A DNA stretch of 64,000 bases, from contig CM045988.1 of assembly GCA_025175895.1 (NCBI GenBank), forward strand, positions 93,221,137 to 93,285,136, written 5' to 3'. A program made the position numbers and the translations under genes. The DNA comes from Wurfbainia villosa. Lineage: Eukaryota; Streptophyta; Magnoliopsida; Zingiberales; Zingiberaceae. The notes under the pieces are model-generated. The model saw nothing but the letters and a program-made list of their open reading frames with translations. It had not been told where the DNA came from and did not search any database. Below are positions 11,941 through 24,120 of the stretch, piece after piece; the stretch's first letter is position 1, and the number at the start of each line of letters is the position of its first letter.

Positions 11941-13010
11941 CCTTGGAGAGAGTCCAACAAGCCATTCATAACTACGACGGTAGGTATCAACTATACCGAT
12001 TGCATATCACGTATATGCAACTATCACAATGTGCTATCAACTAATTGAATGTTCACACATACATCGGGTTGTTAACACATTAACAAGTATGCATCATATG
12101 CATAACACCCAACTTCACCTCCCTTTACATCGACCTTGGAGAGAGTCCAACAAGCCGATGCTCCAGGTTAAAGCCAACCCATTAATCGGGACATAGTTTT
12201 AATATGGTTAGAGCGCATTCAACCAATTAGCCCAGCTTGGAGAGAGTCCAACAACCAAAGCTAACGATTGACCTCGGCTCTTACCATATTAGTATTAAAC
12301 TATTCCATGGTTTGAACATATTCGGGTTAGGGCTTGGAAGAGAGTCCAACAACCCAAACAAGAAGCGGAACTCTGGTTCTAACCATATTAATGGAAGGTG
12401 TAGGCTTTAATATTGTTTAAGTTTTTATGTCTCATCCTCTTTGCATGCAAATAACTATTATCTACATGGCATACATCATACATGTCTACATCTATCACGA
12501 CACTGTTATGCATCTAATGCAATTACATGGCATACAATTATGTCATGTATATATTTCCTTATATGTCATAACTATTTATGGAAATAAAATATGTTTAAGA
12601 TTTGATTCTCCAAATCAAATCATAATTAAATTAGAAACAAATTTCCAAATCTAATCACATATTTTATTCATGGAATTATTTGATTAAGGAAAATCTATTT
12701 AGGAAACCAATTTCCTAAATCATTAAAACTACTTATGGAAATAAAATATTTTAAGATTTGATTTCCCAAATCAAATCATGATTAAATTAGGAAACAAATT
12801 TCAGAATCTAATCAAATATTTTATTTATGGAAAATATCAATTTCCATAAATACTTCAACTTTCAAAAGTGGAAGATTTCCATAAATACTTCTAGACTTTC
12901 CAAAATTGAAAAATTTCCATAAATACTTCTAAATTTCCAAAATTAGAAAATTTCAGAAATACATTATGACTATCGCAAAACCATTTTACGATTATGTGAA
13001 ACACAACACA
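11941..13010 (-). other. Leader of element C with repeated motifs
   Basis: Between primer site and gag, this AT-rich stretch has no gene. It holds four copies of a CTTGGAGAGAGTCCAACAA word near 11941, 12132, 12238 and 12331, the last with one extra base. It also has a direct repeat of about 100 bp (near 12575-12675 and 12733-12835) and a short AAATTTCCATAAATACTTC repeat at 12840-12960. Confidence 0.7.
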
Positions 13011-13026
13011 GGCTCACGATACCCTT
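13011..13026 (-). promoter_or_regulatory. Primer binding site of element C (degenerate)
   Basis: The minus strand next to the 5' LTR reads GGGTATCGTGAGCC. It is close to the TGGTATCAGAGCC site complementary to initiator tRNA-Met, with several changes. The position fits exactly. Confidence 0.55.
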
Positions 13027-15139
13027 TGTTGGGTTTAAACCTTGGCGTGTGTGTGTTCGATCATGTTTAAGTAAACATGAACACAGTGAAGCAATAAAAA
13101 TAATAAATCTCCTATTTATTACAACACACACAACACGCATGCATATTACAACAAGTGTAGACATAACCGTAAATTTAAATTTGCAATAAAGGAAATTTAT
13201 CTCGTTATACCTTCATTATGGCGTGTGGCGAGAACGGCATCAGCAGGAGCGATCCTCGCTAGAATCGTCTCTATCCGTATCACGCCGAGTTCCTCGGGAT
13301 GACTTCCGCTAAGCCACGAGCCGTCTTCGTGCGGGTTACTAGCCTCGTGTTGAAGATAGCGTGATCGAGAGATGATCACGATCGAATCAAATTCGGATCC
13401 AGCGAGTCCTCAAAACTTCGCTTCTCCGGAGAGGTATTCGTCAGCGATTGGCGAATCGCCGTCCTCCACCTCAGAGGATTACGGAGATCGAATCCCGATA
13501 AGTTATCCGCTGTCGGGCTCTAACCGTCGTCAAGCGGCTCCGGCGAGGAGAAGAAGCTGTCAGAAAACTGGACAGCTTGGTGGAAGAGTAAGCGCCCGGC
13601 CAAAACAAAAGCCAAGTGCTCACCTTTTCACCGAGGCCTAGGAAGATCACCGGAGGGTCGCGGAGGATCACCGGCTGAAGCAGTGGCCGGCAAGGAGCTG
13701 GGCCTTGGCACAAGGGGTTAGGCGGCGTGGAGGGACGCCAACCTTCAATGGGGGGGCAACAAGCTTAGGTTAGTGATTAGGGCTTAATTATCCATTAAGC
13801 CCTTTTTATAGAGAACTAATTCTCTTAATGGTTATTGGATCATAACCATTAGCCCGCTAACCCGCCTCCATTAAGATAAGTTAAAATAAACCAAACCATG
13901 ATGGTTTATTTTAAGTTAAAACGAATCAACCAACTTTTGGTTCATTCGCTTAAAATAAACCAAACCCTTTGGTTTATTCTCATCCATTGATTAGAACCAA
14001 ACCATTTTGGTTCATCCATTATGTCTTCATAAGACACGCCCATCCACGCTCCATTGCGATCAAACGATTTCATGCTCGCTTATGTTTGGTCCAACCTAGT
14101 TTCTCTCCGAGAATCCCATTCTCAAGCTCGCTTTAAATCCTTTGGATTACGCTATGGCGGTGACCAAATAGGTTCTCGGTTTATGTTGGCCGCCTATAAT
14201 TAACCATTAATTATAGAACGATCATGAGTGGCACCTAGTAGTACATCATGATCCCCAATTAACCAAAAGATCAACTGATCCGTAACTATTTCAAACCCTT
14301 CAAGAGCTCGAATGAATCGCGGCCCCATTCCTTCACTCATCTTATACCCACTTGGTTCAGACATGGTCTATTGTGTCCCCTCACTAGGTCGACTCACGCC
14401 ACACCTAGCCCAAGTATCATTTCGCCCCACGGATTCTAGTTACTCCACATGTATCAAGAGTACCTTTACTCTAAACATGTAATGCTTTGCCAAAGACTTT
14501 AGTAACAATCCGACGAGGCCATGGGTATACATCTCCTCGCAAGGAGTGGTGAATCCTTTATAGGCTATTCAAACACCTTCGATCACTCGACTTATACCCA
14601 ATCATCCCGGTCCACATCTCCTTAGAGATGTTTGCTTAAGATGTCAAAGCATAAGTCTCCATGATCAAGATGACTTGAATACCGCAAGTCAAAGGAACAT
14701 CGACTTAAGCCACAAAGAAGAACTTCATCGATATATCTATATATGCAGAACCATATGAAGTCTTACTACTGGTCACTCCAATGAACTAGTTACCATAACT
14801 AGCATCCACGATTAACTCCGACATCACTATGTCTCCACCAAAGGAGAATCACCGCTTGATACACCAAGTTTCTGTAATTGATGGTGTCCAAATCCATCAA
14901 TTCATCGACTAGGGATAATTCCGATACATCACAATTACACATGTAGAGATACTCACTAGTTGTGATCCAATCACAAATTCTCTCATGCTGTGAATCGCAT
15001 CGTGGACATTCAGTAAATGAGTTTAAGATCCAATCAAATACATAAAACATGTATACTCAAATAGTGAATCTTCATTTATCATATAAATGGTTCATACATA
15101 AGGCGATTGCCTTAGGACATCTCTTATATATTACTAACA
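13027..15139 (-). repeat. 5' LTR of element C
   Basis: It starts TGTTGGGTTT and ends ATTACTAACA, next to the GAAGT duplication. It is the partner of 5956-8120. In the minus orientation it should hold the promoter; I could not place a start site. Confidence 0.92.
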
Positions 15140-15421
15140 GAAGTTCCTGAGCCACACAGCTTCTTTAACCACCTCAGAAGTTATCACATACTCAGCTTCC
15201 ATGGTGGAGTCCGCCACGCATTTATGCTTGACACTCCTCCATACAATAGCTCCACCTCCCAAAGTAAACACAAAACCGTCAGTAATTCTATCATATCCCT
15301 AATGGCGACAGTCGGAATCCATGTAACCCACAGAGAGTAATTGGTCTGCCTGGTAAACCAACATATAATCCCTAGTCCTTCTCAGGTACTTCAATATATG
15401 TTTTACTGTAGTCCAATGTCC
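15140..15421 (-). pseudogene. Element A pol, N-terminal part of RNase H
   Basis: The minus strand reads from the end of the reverse transcriptase into ILKYLRRTRDYM, then ITDGFVFTLGGGAIVWR, VADSTMEAEYVITSE and VVKEAVWLRNF, the standard N-terminal half of copia RNase H. A TAG separates it from the reverse-transcriptase frame just after SNPG. The domain stops at the GAAGT duplication where element C entered, and resumes at 5955. Confidence 0.87.
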
Positions 15422-16318
15422 CTATCCTGGATTACTCTGATATCTGCTGACCATGCTCATGACATAGCAGATATCTGGTCTCGTACATAGCATCGCATAC
15501 ATGAGGCTTCCTACTGCCGAAGCATAAGGAACCACCTTCATCTCCTCTATCTCCTCAGATGTTTTAGGACACATCTCCTTAGATAAAGGAACTCCATGTC
15601 TGAAAGGTAGAAAATCCTTCTTGGAGTTCTGCATGCTAAAACGATCCATAATCGTGTCTATGTATGAAGCTTGGGATAAGCATAACATCTTTTTCCTGCG
15701 ATCCCTTATAACCTTGATCCCAAGGATGTGTCCCACCTCTCCCAAGTCCTTCATATCAAACTGTTTGGACAACCATACTCTTACGTCCGATAATACCTTG
15801 ATATTGTTGTCAATCAACAAAATGTCATCTACGTATAGTACAAGAAATACCACTACGTTTCTACCACATCTCTTGTATACACAAGACTCATCCGGACTTT
15901 GAATAAATCCATAAGACTGGATTACCTCATCAAAGCGGATGTTCCAAGACCTCAAAGCTTGCTTCAATCCATAAATGGACTGATTAAGCTTACATACAAG
16001 ATGCTCTTTGCCTTTAGCAATGAATCCCTCTGATTGCTTCATATAGATATTTTCCTCAAGACTTTCATTAAGGAAAGCTGTCTTGACGTCCATCTGCTAC
16101 ACCTCATAATCCATATGAGCTGCAATGCATAAGAGAATCCGGATAGACTTAAGCATGGCTACCGACGAAAAGGTCTCCTCATAATCGATACCCTCTTTCT
16201 GAGTATACCCCTTCGCAACAAGCCTCGCTTTGAAGATCTCAACCTTCCCGTCTATTCCTCTCTTTCTTTTGTAGATCCACTTGCATCCAATGGTTTTTAC
16301 ACCATCGGGTGGTTCCAC
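15422..16318 (-). pseudogene. Element A pol, reverse transcriptase
   Basis: This copies the element RNA into DNA. The N-terminal part reads TIGCKWIYKRKRG, ARLVAKGYTQKEGIDYEETF and AAHMDYEV. One stop separates it from [40 protein letters not shown] with the catalytic YVDD intact (15824-15835), and SAVGSLMYAMLCTRPD. Apart from that break it is nearly open, and it is the best kept enzyme of element A. Confidence 0.92.
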
Positions 16319-16600
16319 TAGCTCCTAGACCTGATTTGAATCCATAGATTCAATCTCAGTATTCATTGCACTTTGCCAAGATGCTGCATTTTTATCTTGG
16401 ATTACCTCGTCATATGTCCAGGGATCAGGTTCATGTTCGCCAGGGACCAAATTAGAAGATTCTTCCAAGAACATGAATCTATCAGGTTGTCTCACAACCC
16501 TCCCACTACGACGAGGTATCACCTGTGTATCCTCTATGACACGCGGTGCAGTAACTTGTGGTATATCCTCTTTGTACCGGTGGTACTGAAGAAGTGACTT
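16319..16600 (-). pseudogene. Element A pol, integrase-reverse transcriptase linker
   Basis: The minus-strand frame reads IPRRSGRVVRQPDRFMF, then WTYDEVIQDKNAASWQSAM and IESMDSNQV. This is the usual charged linker and the short conserved segment just before the reverse transcriptase. It is separated from neighbours by a stop on the C-terminal side and a frame change on the other. Confidence 0.8.
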
Positions 16601-17299
16601 CCCCTTTTATTTCCTGCAGAACAATCTTACTCATGGGCTTATGGTTCATCACATAGTCTTCCTCTAGAAATCTGACATTCATGCTAACGATCACCCTCTG
16701 ATCTCTAGGACTATAAAATAAACCACCTTTCGTTCCTCTAGAATAGCCATCGAATATGCATACTTTTGTACGAGGTTTCAACTTACCAGCATCTTCCTTC
16801 AGCACATGTGTTGGACTCTCCCAAATCCGAATATGTTTTAGAATAGACTTTCGCCCAGTCCATAATTCTGTGGGAGTAGAAGACACTGATTTAGATGGAA
16901 CCAAGTTCAGAATGTACACCGCCGTATCTAGAGCATATCCCCAGAATGAATCTGGCAACTCAGAATAACTCATCATCGATCTAACCATCTCCATAAGAGT
17001 CATATTCCTTTGCTCTGCTACACCATTCTGCTGGGGTGTGTCAGGTGCAGACAATTGGAATTGAATCTCGGCCTCTGATAAGTAGTTCCTAAACTCTCCC
17101 AAGAGGTACTCACCACCACGATCAGATCGCAGTGTCTTGATACTTTTACCTTGACGTTTCTCCGTATCAGCCTTGAATTCTTTGAACTTGTCAAAGCATT
17201 CAGACTTGCGGCGCATCAAGTAAATGTATCCATATCTCGAATAATCAACTATAAAAAAGACGAAATACTCAAAATCATCTCTAGCCTGGATAGACATAG
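16601..17299 (-). pseudogene. Element A pol, integrase core and C-terminus
   Basis: Reading on the minus strand from the CATAG duplication: RYGYIYLMRRKSECFDKFKE, KTLRSDRGGEYLLGEFRNYL with the second catalytic Asp, [17 protein letters not shown] with the catalytic Glu, LPDSFWGYALDTAVYIL, and a C-terminal GYSRGTKGGLFY and RFLEEDYV. The frame is open for most of its length. The first catalytic Asp is across element B, at about 25950. Confidence 0.92.
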
Positions 17300-19091
17300 T
17301 GTTGGGTTTTTCCGAGCCGCAAAAACCGCTTTTTGCGTTGCGGAAACCTCGGAAGCCCCCGGCCACGGATCCGTGCGAAGTATAAAAAATTATAATTACA
17401 TGTATGTGCTTACAGAAATCCTAGATCTACCTTAGATCTAAGAGGTTAGAACGTTACCCTCGTAGCGACGCCCTTCGCTTATCCCGCTCGTCCAAAAGTT
17501 CGCCGGAACTCGAGAGTGTCAAGTGCACACTCCTCTATGGTATCCACACAAGCAATAGGTGGAGAGAAATGCCTTAGAGTGTGCTAGCACTCCCTTAGGA
17601 ATTTCGGCCAAAGAGAGGGATGGGAGAGGGAGCTTGAGAGGAAAGGTTCGAGGTTGAAGATGAGTAATGAGAGGTAACTCATCAAATGAATTCACCTAAT
17701 GAAACCCTAAAGTGGCGGCCACTTCAAGGGAGAGGAGTTACATGCATGCATGTAACTCCCATGTCACTGGTCTCCCTCATGAGGTGGCACCAATTGACAA
17801 AGTCAATGATGATGTGGAGCATCATCATTGGCGGCCAACATGGCATTTGGTCAGTCAAACTTGACCTTTCATCGTCCCTCTCAAGTCAAGTCAAACTTGA
17901 CCTCTAATCTCCCCGGGGTGATCACCTCTACCCACTGGACTCCAGTCAATTTAAGAGCATGAATCTCTATTCATTAATTTAAATTGATTTGATGAATCAA
18001 ATCTCAATTAGACTCATTCAACACTTGAATCAACTTGAGTCTAACTCAATTAGTCTAATTTGGATTACTCTTAATCCAATTTGGTTCATCCATGAACCTA
18101 ATCCTCATGGTTCATCATATGAACCTAATCTCCATCTAATTGCTCTTATGTGTGTGACCCTATAGGTTCTTGTAGCGTTGGCAATGTCCCTAAACCGATT
18201 TAGGAACATAAGCAATGAGCGGTATCTAGCAACACATCATTGCTACCCAAGTTACAAGAATGTTGAGCTCCACATCACCTTTGTGACTACTAATTGTGAC
18301 TCTCACAATATGTGACAATGTCCCTCTATCCTTGACATCTAGATTGACCAATCGAGGCATGCCGTGTCATCCTCGGTACAATCTAAATCTTGAACTCAGT
18401 AGACTCACTCTAATCAAATGAGCTCAATATCTCTATTGACTCATTTGGGCATAACCATGCGCCATTGGTCTCACTCTATCAAGAATATCGATGTCACCCG
18501 TCATATAGGAGGATAGATCTCATCTACATCACTCACATCCCTCCGCGTAATTAGTTACATACCCGATGTCGCCTTTATAGTCCACCCATTTCTACGGGTG
18601 GCGTTTGTGAACCAAAGTATGCAACTCCTTATGTAGGGAACCATGGTGACTTGAGGTCTAAGGACTAATAGTCATACTAATAGCCACATGAGAAAGTATA
18701 TGACACTCATATAAGCGATCCATGATACTTTCTCATGGCGGGTCATTGGTATACATTCTCGATGCATACCCATGTGTCAACTTGATATCTCATATCCATG
18801 ACTTGTGAGATCAAGTCATCTTGTTGACCTACATGCTAGTCTATGCATTGTCCCTGAATGTTAATACTCGACTAGGAATGATTAAGAGTAGTGTTCTCTA
18901 TATCATCTCATTATCGATTCAACCAATCGATTGATATAGATAAGAACCTACTACTCGAGGACATTATTATATTTAGTTATTTGGCACCAATACAAGTAAA
19001 TATAATAACCATGCCTTTATAAATAGGAATATGATACAATAAAGTCCATACAACAATCATCACATGATTGGCTCTGGGGCTTTCACTAACA
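17300..19091 (-). repeat. 3' LTR of element B
   Basis: It begins TGTTGGGTTTTTCCGAGCC and ends GCTTTCACTAACA. It matches 24121-25937 throughout. The pair differs by many short indels. AATCTCCCACTAG follows immediately inside, which on the minus strand is a good polypurine tract. Confidence 0.93.
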
Positions 19092-19104
19092 ATCTCCCAC
19101 TAGC
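19092..19104 (-). promoter_or_regulatory. Polypurine tract of element B
   Basis: The minus strand reads CTAGTGGGAGATT beside the 3' LTR, the form expected for plant copia elements. Confidence 0.65.
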
Positions 19105-19640
19105 ACTAGTGCGATCACGTAGTATCTAATACCCAATGACCTAGTGTGACCATCATGCTTTTACGTGCCCAAAGCCTTGGTCGAGGATCTGCGATGTTAG
19201 CCTCTGTGGGTACTCTGCAAATCTTCACATCTCCTCGATCGACAATCTCACGAATGAGATGGAAGCACCGATATATTCGGCCTCTGTTGTAGAATCGATA
19301 AGCGTGTCACCTTGGAACTCTTCCGACTCACGCGCCTACCTATTCAAGCAAAACCACGAACCACATTGCGATCTATAATCATCACAGTGGAGTTTGGAAG
19401 GCTGGCATCATTGTAACCCTTCTGACTAGCTCCTCATCGCCTCGAATATCAAGAAATATTCTTTAGTCCTTCTCAAGTACTTAAGAATATTCTTGGCTAC
19501 TATCGATGGCAGCTCACGGATCTGGTATCTACTCGTCATGCTCAAAGCATCACGAGACATCGGGAACAGTACACAACATGGCGTACATGATAGATCCTAT
19601 AGCGGATCGTAAGGGATCTTATCCATGCGGTCTCTCTCCT
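19105..19640 (-). pseudogene. Element B pol, RNase H region
   Basis: By position and by fragments such as an LKYLRRTKE-type segment near 19460-19480, this is the RNase H part of B's polyprotein. No frame longer than about 60 codons survives, and the catalytic residues cannot be placed with confidence. Confidence 0.6.
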
Positions 19641-20400
19641 CTCTAGAAGAGGGACTTTGAGTCTTGAAAGACTCACACCATGTGACATCGGAGAAGTCCT
19701 TTCTTGGAATTACATGGCAAGCCAGTAAGTATCTGTGTCGATGTATGTACTCGGCTTAGGCCAAGCAATCTCTTAGATCTATCTCTATAGATCTTGATGC
19801 CTAGAAAACGCTTCACCTAAGTCCTTCATTGAAAGCACGTCCCGACCAAGTCTTCACGGTATGTGGCGAAGGATGTCATTCCCAATAGTAGTATGTCATC
19901 ACATACAATACAAGGAAGACAAGTTGTGTTCCCATTAACCCTCTTATAGACCACGGGGTTCATCTTCATTCTTGATGAAACCAAGCTGTTTGATCGCATC
20001 ATCGAATCGAAGATTCCAACTCAGAAGCTTGCTTTAGCCCATAAATGGACCTTTGCGCGGCACTACCTTCCCGATATCTTTGTGGATCTACAAAACCCTC
20101 GGGTTGTGTCATGTACACATCCTCGAGTAAGTTTCCATTCGAAGCGGTTTTGACATCCATCTGCGGATCTCATAATCGTGGTATCTTTGCGATAGCAAGC
20201 AAGATCGAATGGACTTAAACATCGCCCTTTGGAGAAAAGGTTTCATCATAGTATACCATGAATTTGCTTGAAACCTTTAGCCTGTCGGCCCTTATAGGTA
20301 TCGTAAGTCCATCCATGTCGGTCTTTCTCCTAAAGACCCACTTACACCCAATGGGTTTGACCCCTTGGTGGATCGACCAAAGTCCATACTTGGTTAGTGT
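19641..20400 (-). pseudogene. Element B pol, reverse transcriptase (heavily decayed)
   Basis: Recognisable minus-strand traces are the QMDVK start near 20160, the region of QPEGFVDPQ near 20090, and the catalytic box at 19891-19910. There one base is missing, so the frame shifts exactly within Tyr-Val-Asp-Asp. No continuous frame covers the domain. Confidence 0.72.
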
Positions 20401-20832
20401 ACATGGATTCCATCTCGGATCTCATGGCGTCTAGCCATTTCTCGAGAATCTGGGCTCATCACGGCTTCGATAGGAGGTAGGCTCATTCTCAATGAGCATA
20501 ACGTCATCGTATGGTCGGACAAGAGAAATGAGTATCTCTCGGTGACGGCGTACCCTATCGGACTGCGAAGAGGTAGGTCTACTTGAGCAGTGGTTGTTCC
20601 ACAACTCTTTGTCAACAACCTCATCACCCACAACACTTTGTGGTTCTGTTCAACCTCCATCAAGGCCTCAGTGCTATGGTCCTTATCTTGAATTTCTTGA
20701 TCGAGAGTACTCCCACTAGTTTTCTAGAAACAAAATCCCTTTCTAGAAAAACCCAGTCTTTGCCACAAACACTTTGTCTTGGAATGTAAAGTAATATCCC
20801 TTTGTATCCTTGGGATATCAACAAAATAGCAC
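20401..20832 (-). pseudogene. Element B pol, linker region
   Basis: The minus-strand frame contains PTSSQSDRVRRHREILISLV and ENEPTSYRSRDEPRFSRNG, corresponding in altered frames to the RRS.RV..PER linker of copia elements. No catalytic function is expected. Confidence 0.55.
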
Positions 20833-21450
20833 CTATCGGTTGGGTCCCGGTTTATGCGAGACTTGGCGTCGAGCGTAAGCCTCACAACCCCAAATCCTCA
20901 TAAAAGACATCTTGGGATTTTTCCTGTCCATATCGTATATGGTGTCTTTACCACTGACCTTGGATGGTACGGTTAAGGGTAAAGGCTGCGTGTCGAGCAT
21001 ATCCCCAAAGGATATAGGAAGATCTGTGTGACTCATCATAGATCGTACCATATCGATAAGTGCGATTCCTCCTTTCGGATACACCATTCCAGCTTTGGTG
21101 TTCGGGAGAGTGAGTTGGGATAGAATCACACTCGGCTAGATAGTCCGCGAAACTCATGGCTAAGGTATTCACCACCTCGATCGATCGAAGTATCTTAATA
21201 CTCTTGCATTTGGTTTTGTACTTCATTCTTGAATTCTTTGAACTTTTCAAAAGTTGATTTATGTCATAAGATACACATAACCATATCTCTTGAAGTCATC
21301 GATAAATGTAATGAAGTACACATAACCACCTCTAGCGGCAACATTGAAAGGACCACATACATCACTATGTATAAGTCTAACAAATCTGTTGCTCTTTGCT
21401 ATGTCCACTAAAGAGTCTTGGTCATCTTGCCTAAAGGCAAGACTCATGTC
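20833..21450 (-). pseudogene. Element B pol, integrase
   Basis: Three frames cover the domain. From the N-terminal side: RFVRLIHSDVCGPFNVAARG with the first catalytic Asp and FITFIDDFKRYGYVYL; KCKSIKILRS, where the following DRGGEYL motif is broken by a missing base; then IDMVRSMMSHTDLPISF and FMRIWGCEAY. The NGVSERR segment survives in an alternative frame. Confidence 0.82.
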
Positions 21451-22000
21451 TCATATGATTCAAAATCAAATGAGTCTAGCGACCCATCCTTATGGATGAG
21501 ATAAGCGACTCTCATTTATGTGACCTAGCGACAATGCGGAGATAGGTTTGGTTCAACTCATTTGACTTGAACCTCTTGGTACTTATGTTATAGATAGGGC
21601 TCTCTAAGTCTAGAAAGTAGAGTCCGTTCATTAGAGGTGCACTACAATAGAACATATCATTTAAATAAACTGAACAACATTTGTTCTTTATTATAAATGA
21701 AAAACCTTTCTTGTCAAACAAGAAAGCGAAATGATGTTCTTAGTTAAAGCGGCACATAACAACATTCATCTAATTCTAATACAAGCCCGGAGGCGAGATA
21801 GATCATAAGTTCCTCTGACTGGCGACAACCCTTGCTCCATTGCCTACTCGTAGGTCCACCTGCCCTTTGTCGATGCCTGCTATTTCTCTTTGCACATTGG
21901 TACAAATGTGAGATGCACATCGTATCTAATACCCATGATGAAGAAATAGATAGATTGACTTCTATAACATTTATACAGTAGAAGTCTCACTTCTCTTCTT
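21451..22000 (-). pseudogene. Element B pol, protease and pre-integrase region
   Basis: A frame at 21512-21721 (FSFIIKNKCCSVYLNDMFYC, then PLMNGLYFLDLE) is the pre-integrase segment. Near 21890-21950 a WVLDT stretch is the remnant of the protease active site. The residues after it no longer match the DTG.S.HIC pattern, so the site is broken. Confidence 0.7.
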
Positions 22001-22700
22001 CTTAAGATCTTCGGTATGCCTTGCGATTCGCTTCGATGTCACTAGCTTTCCTTGAGAAACAAGCCCCTTCCTTAGCTACCCCTCCTTTGGGTTTAAGTTC
22101 TTTGCCTTTGCCCTTGGCAGGACTTTCCCTTACCTTTAGGCTTGCCCTTGCCTTTCTTCTTGCACCATCAAAATGGTGTCAGTTACCCTTCTTAAGGTTA
22201 AGCTCTGATTCTCAACATCTTTGAGCATTTCGACAATGGCTTATCAATTTCATTCATGTTATAATTCATGACAAATTGATTGAAGGCTTGTGGCAAGATT
22301 GCAGAATGAGTCGGTGGCGACTCTTGGCGAGTGGGAATCCCGGCCTTTGTAGGTTTTCTACGTACCCAATCATCTTGAGTACATATGTACCTACGGGAGT
22401 CCCTTCTTGCATTTTGGACCCAAATAATGCCTTAGAGACTTCATATCTCTCATGCCTAGCTTGTCCTTGATACAGTTGACGAAGATGTCCAACCATATCA
22501 TAAACATTCATGAACTCGGGTTATACGGCTCGAGTTCATGAGTCATGAGCATTAGACATGACACATCTAATGCATCATCTTGATGCTTCTTGTAAGCATC
22601 TTTGTGCCTAACTTCCTTTCTTGGGTGAGAACAATTCTCGAGTTTTGCTCCATTGAGCTTGTCCTTCTCGTTAATATCATATTCCTTTTATCATTTAATT
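22001..22700 (-). pseudogene. Element B gag
   Basis: The clearest part is 22266-22511, reading VYDMVGHLRQLYQGQARHER, YEVSKALFGSKMQEGTPVG and YVLKMIGYVENLQ, the central segment of copia gag. Upstream, near 22640-22680, is a DKLNGAKLEN start-like segment in another frame. The C-terminus is Lys-rich and its zinc knuckle is not recognisable. Confidence 0.75.
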
Positions 22701-24120
22701 AGGCCTTTAATCAAATGATGCTCCATAGGAATTTTGTAGAATCGAGTTATGGATGTGAAGATCCACATCATACTAAGCCTTGAGTTAGCTTTGGCTAAAT
22801 CGCCCAAGACTTAGTACGATCGGTGGGTAACACATTACCGATTACATCTCTATGCAACTCTTGTTTATAGGATTAAGACCCACATTTACAAAAGACCTTG
22901 AGTTAGCTTTGGCTAAATCGCCCAAGATTTAGTGTAAATGCGATCTTAACCTATCTTTCCAACGATTGGAATATGCCTATAGTTCTACTCGATCCAATTG
23001 AGTTAACTAGTTTTGCTCAATCTAATTGAGCTTACTCTAACAGGTAGTGATGGGTATCAAGGCTCGGTAGGCATTTTCGAGTTGATTCGATTATGATCTA
23101 ATCTAATCGTAATGTGTATCTTATACGCATTTAGGCCTTTATTATCCTATATTAGCATGCATCATATACATACATTAATTATTCTAGCATGCATCATATA
23201 CATACAAGAAAATTAACCTAGCATGCATCGTATACATACAAACATTTTTCTACCAGCATGCATCACATACATACAAGCAAAATCAATTAAATATACATAT
23301 ATATATATCAACATATATATATCATTAAATGTGATATAGTCATGGCCCTACTACGATCTTCTCAAGCCAATGAGAAGATCGGACGGTCAACCTAAGGCTA
23401 GCGGCTTCTCCAAGCGCTTCCTTTGACCGCCATGTGTCGTCGTCACCCTTCTCGTAAGCTCGTCTTCAAGTGGACTTTCCACCGCTCCATTTTTGTACAT
23501 TACAAAATGAAACTCGAGTTACATTCGAGTCTAAAACTATTTACAACTAGAATATTAAAGAATAGGTGCGGCCAGCGGTCATGAAACACTTTACAACACG
23601 CCTGACCACAAAAAAGCGGCCTGCAGTAGTATTATGAATTACAACACATAATCCAATCCAATTGGGTTATTGGGCCATGACAATCACAGAATTATACATA
23701 ATTCTAAATTATGTATTTTTACAGAAAATTTCTATAATTTTCCTAATTTATTTTGAATTTATGAGTCACCTCTCACGGTCCCGCTAAGCGGTTTAAGCGC
23801 GATCGCGGGACATGGCCCCTTTCGGGGATAGGGGCAGCGCCCTACTCATAAAATAAACTTGCAGTGTCCCTACAATGATCTTTCAACGACTTAAGTCGCT
23901 GTCCCAACAACCTAAAGCGAGACCTCGCCGATTCGGAGAGTTTTTCTCGACGGTTGAAGCCTACGAGTGTCCCAACACTCGTTGCTTCGACTCTACGAGA
24001 AAAATACCCAAAAATTCTATAAAATAAGAAAATTTACAGACACATATAAATCTGTAATTTTTATATCTCATATAAAAACTACAAAAACGAAACACATACC
24101 TGCTTCGCACGTGACTGATA
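22701..24120 (-). other. Leader of element B with direct repeats
   Basis: No gene is seen. The stretch contains two copies of a CTTGAGTTAGCTTTGGCTAA block (about 22780 and 22900). It also has four tandem copies of a TAGCATGCATCATATACATA unit of about 32-40 bp (23150-23280) and a short TA-rich run near 23290. The last bases before the LTR read TATCAG on the minus strand, perhaps a worn primer site. Confidence 0.65.

Larger units (their letters stand above)
5956..15139 (-). mobile_element. Element C: Ty1/copia retrotransposon inserted in A's RNase H
   Basis: The 9.2-kb element is flanked by a perfect 5-bp duplication GAAGT (5951-5955 and 15140-15144). LTRs of about 2.1 kb enclose a 4.9-kb interior carrying gag, protease, integrase, reverse transcriptase and RNase H on the minus strand. 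Each is broken by frameshifts or stops. The catalytic YVDD is YVND and a zinc-knuckle Cys is Tyr, so it could not move on its own proteins. Confidence 0.93.

Noticed and set aside
23150..23280. CRISPR-like array of regularly spaced repeats
   Set aside because: Units are imperfect, nearly contiguous and lie in a plant retrotransposon leader; CRISPR arrays do not occur in plant nuclear DNA.
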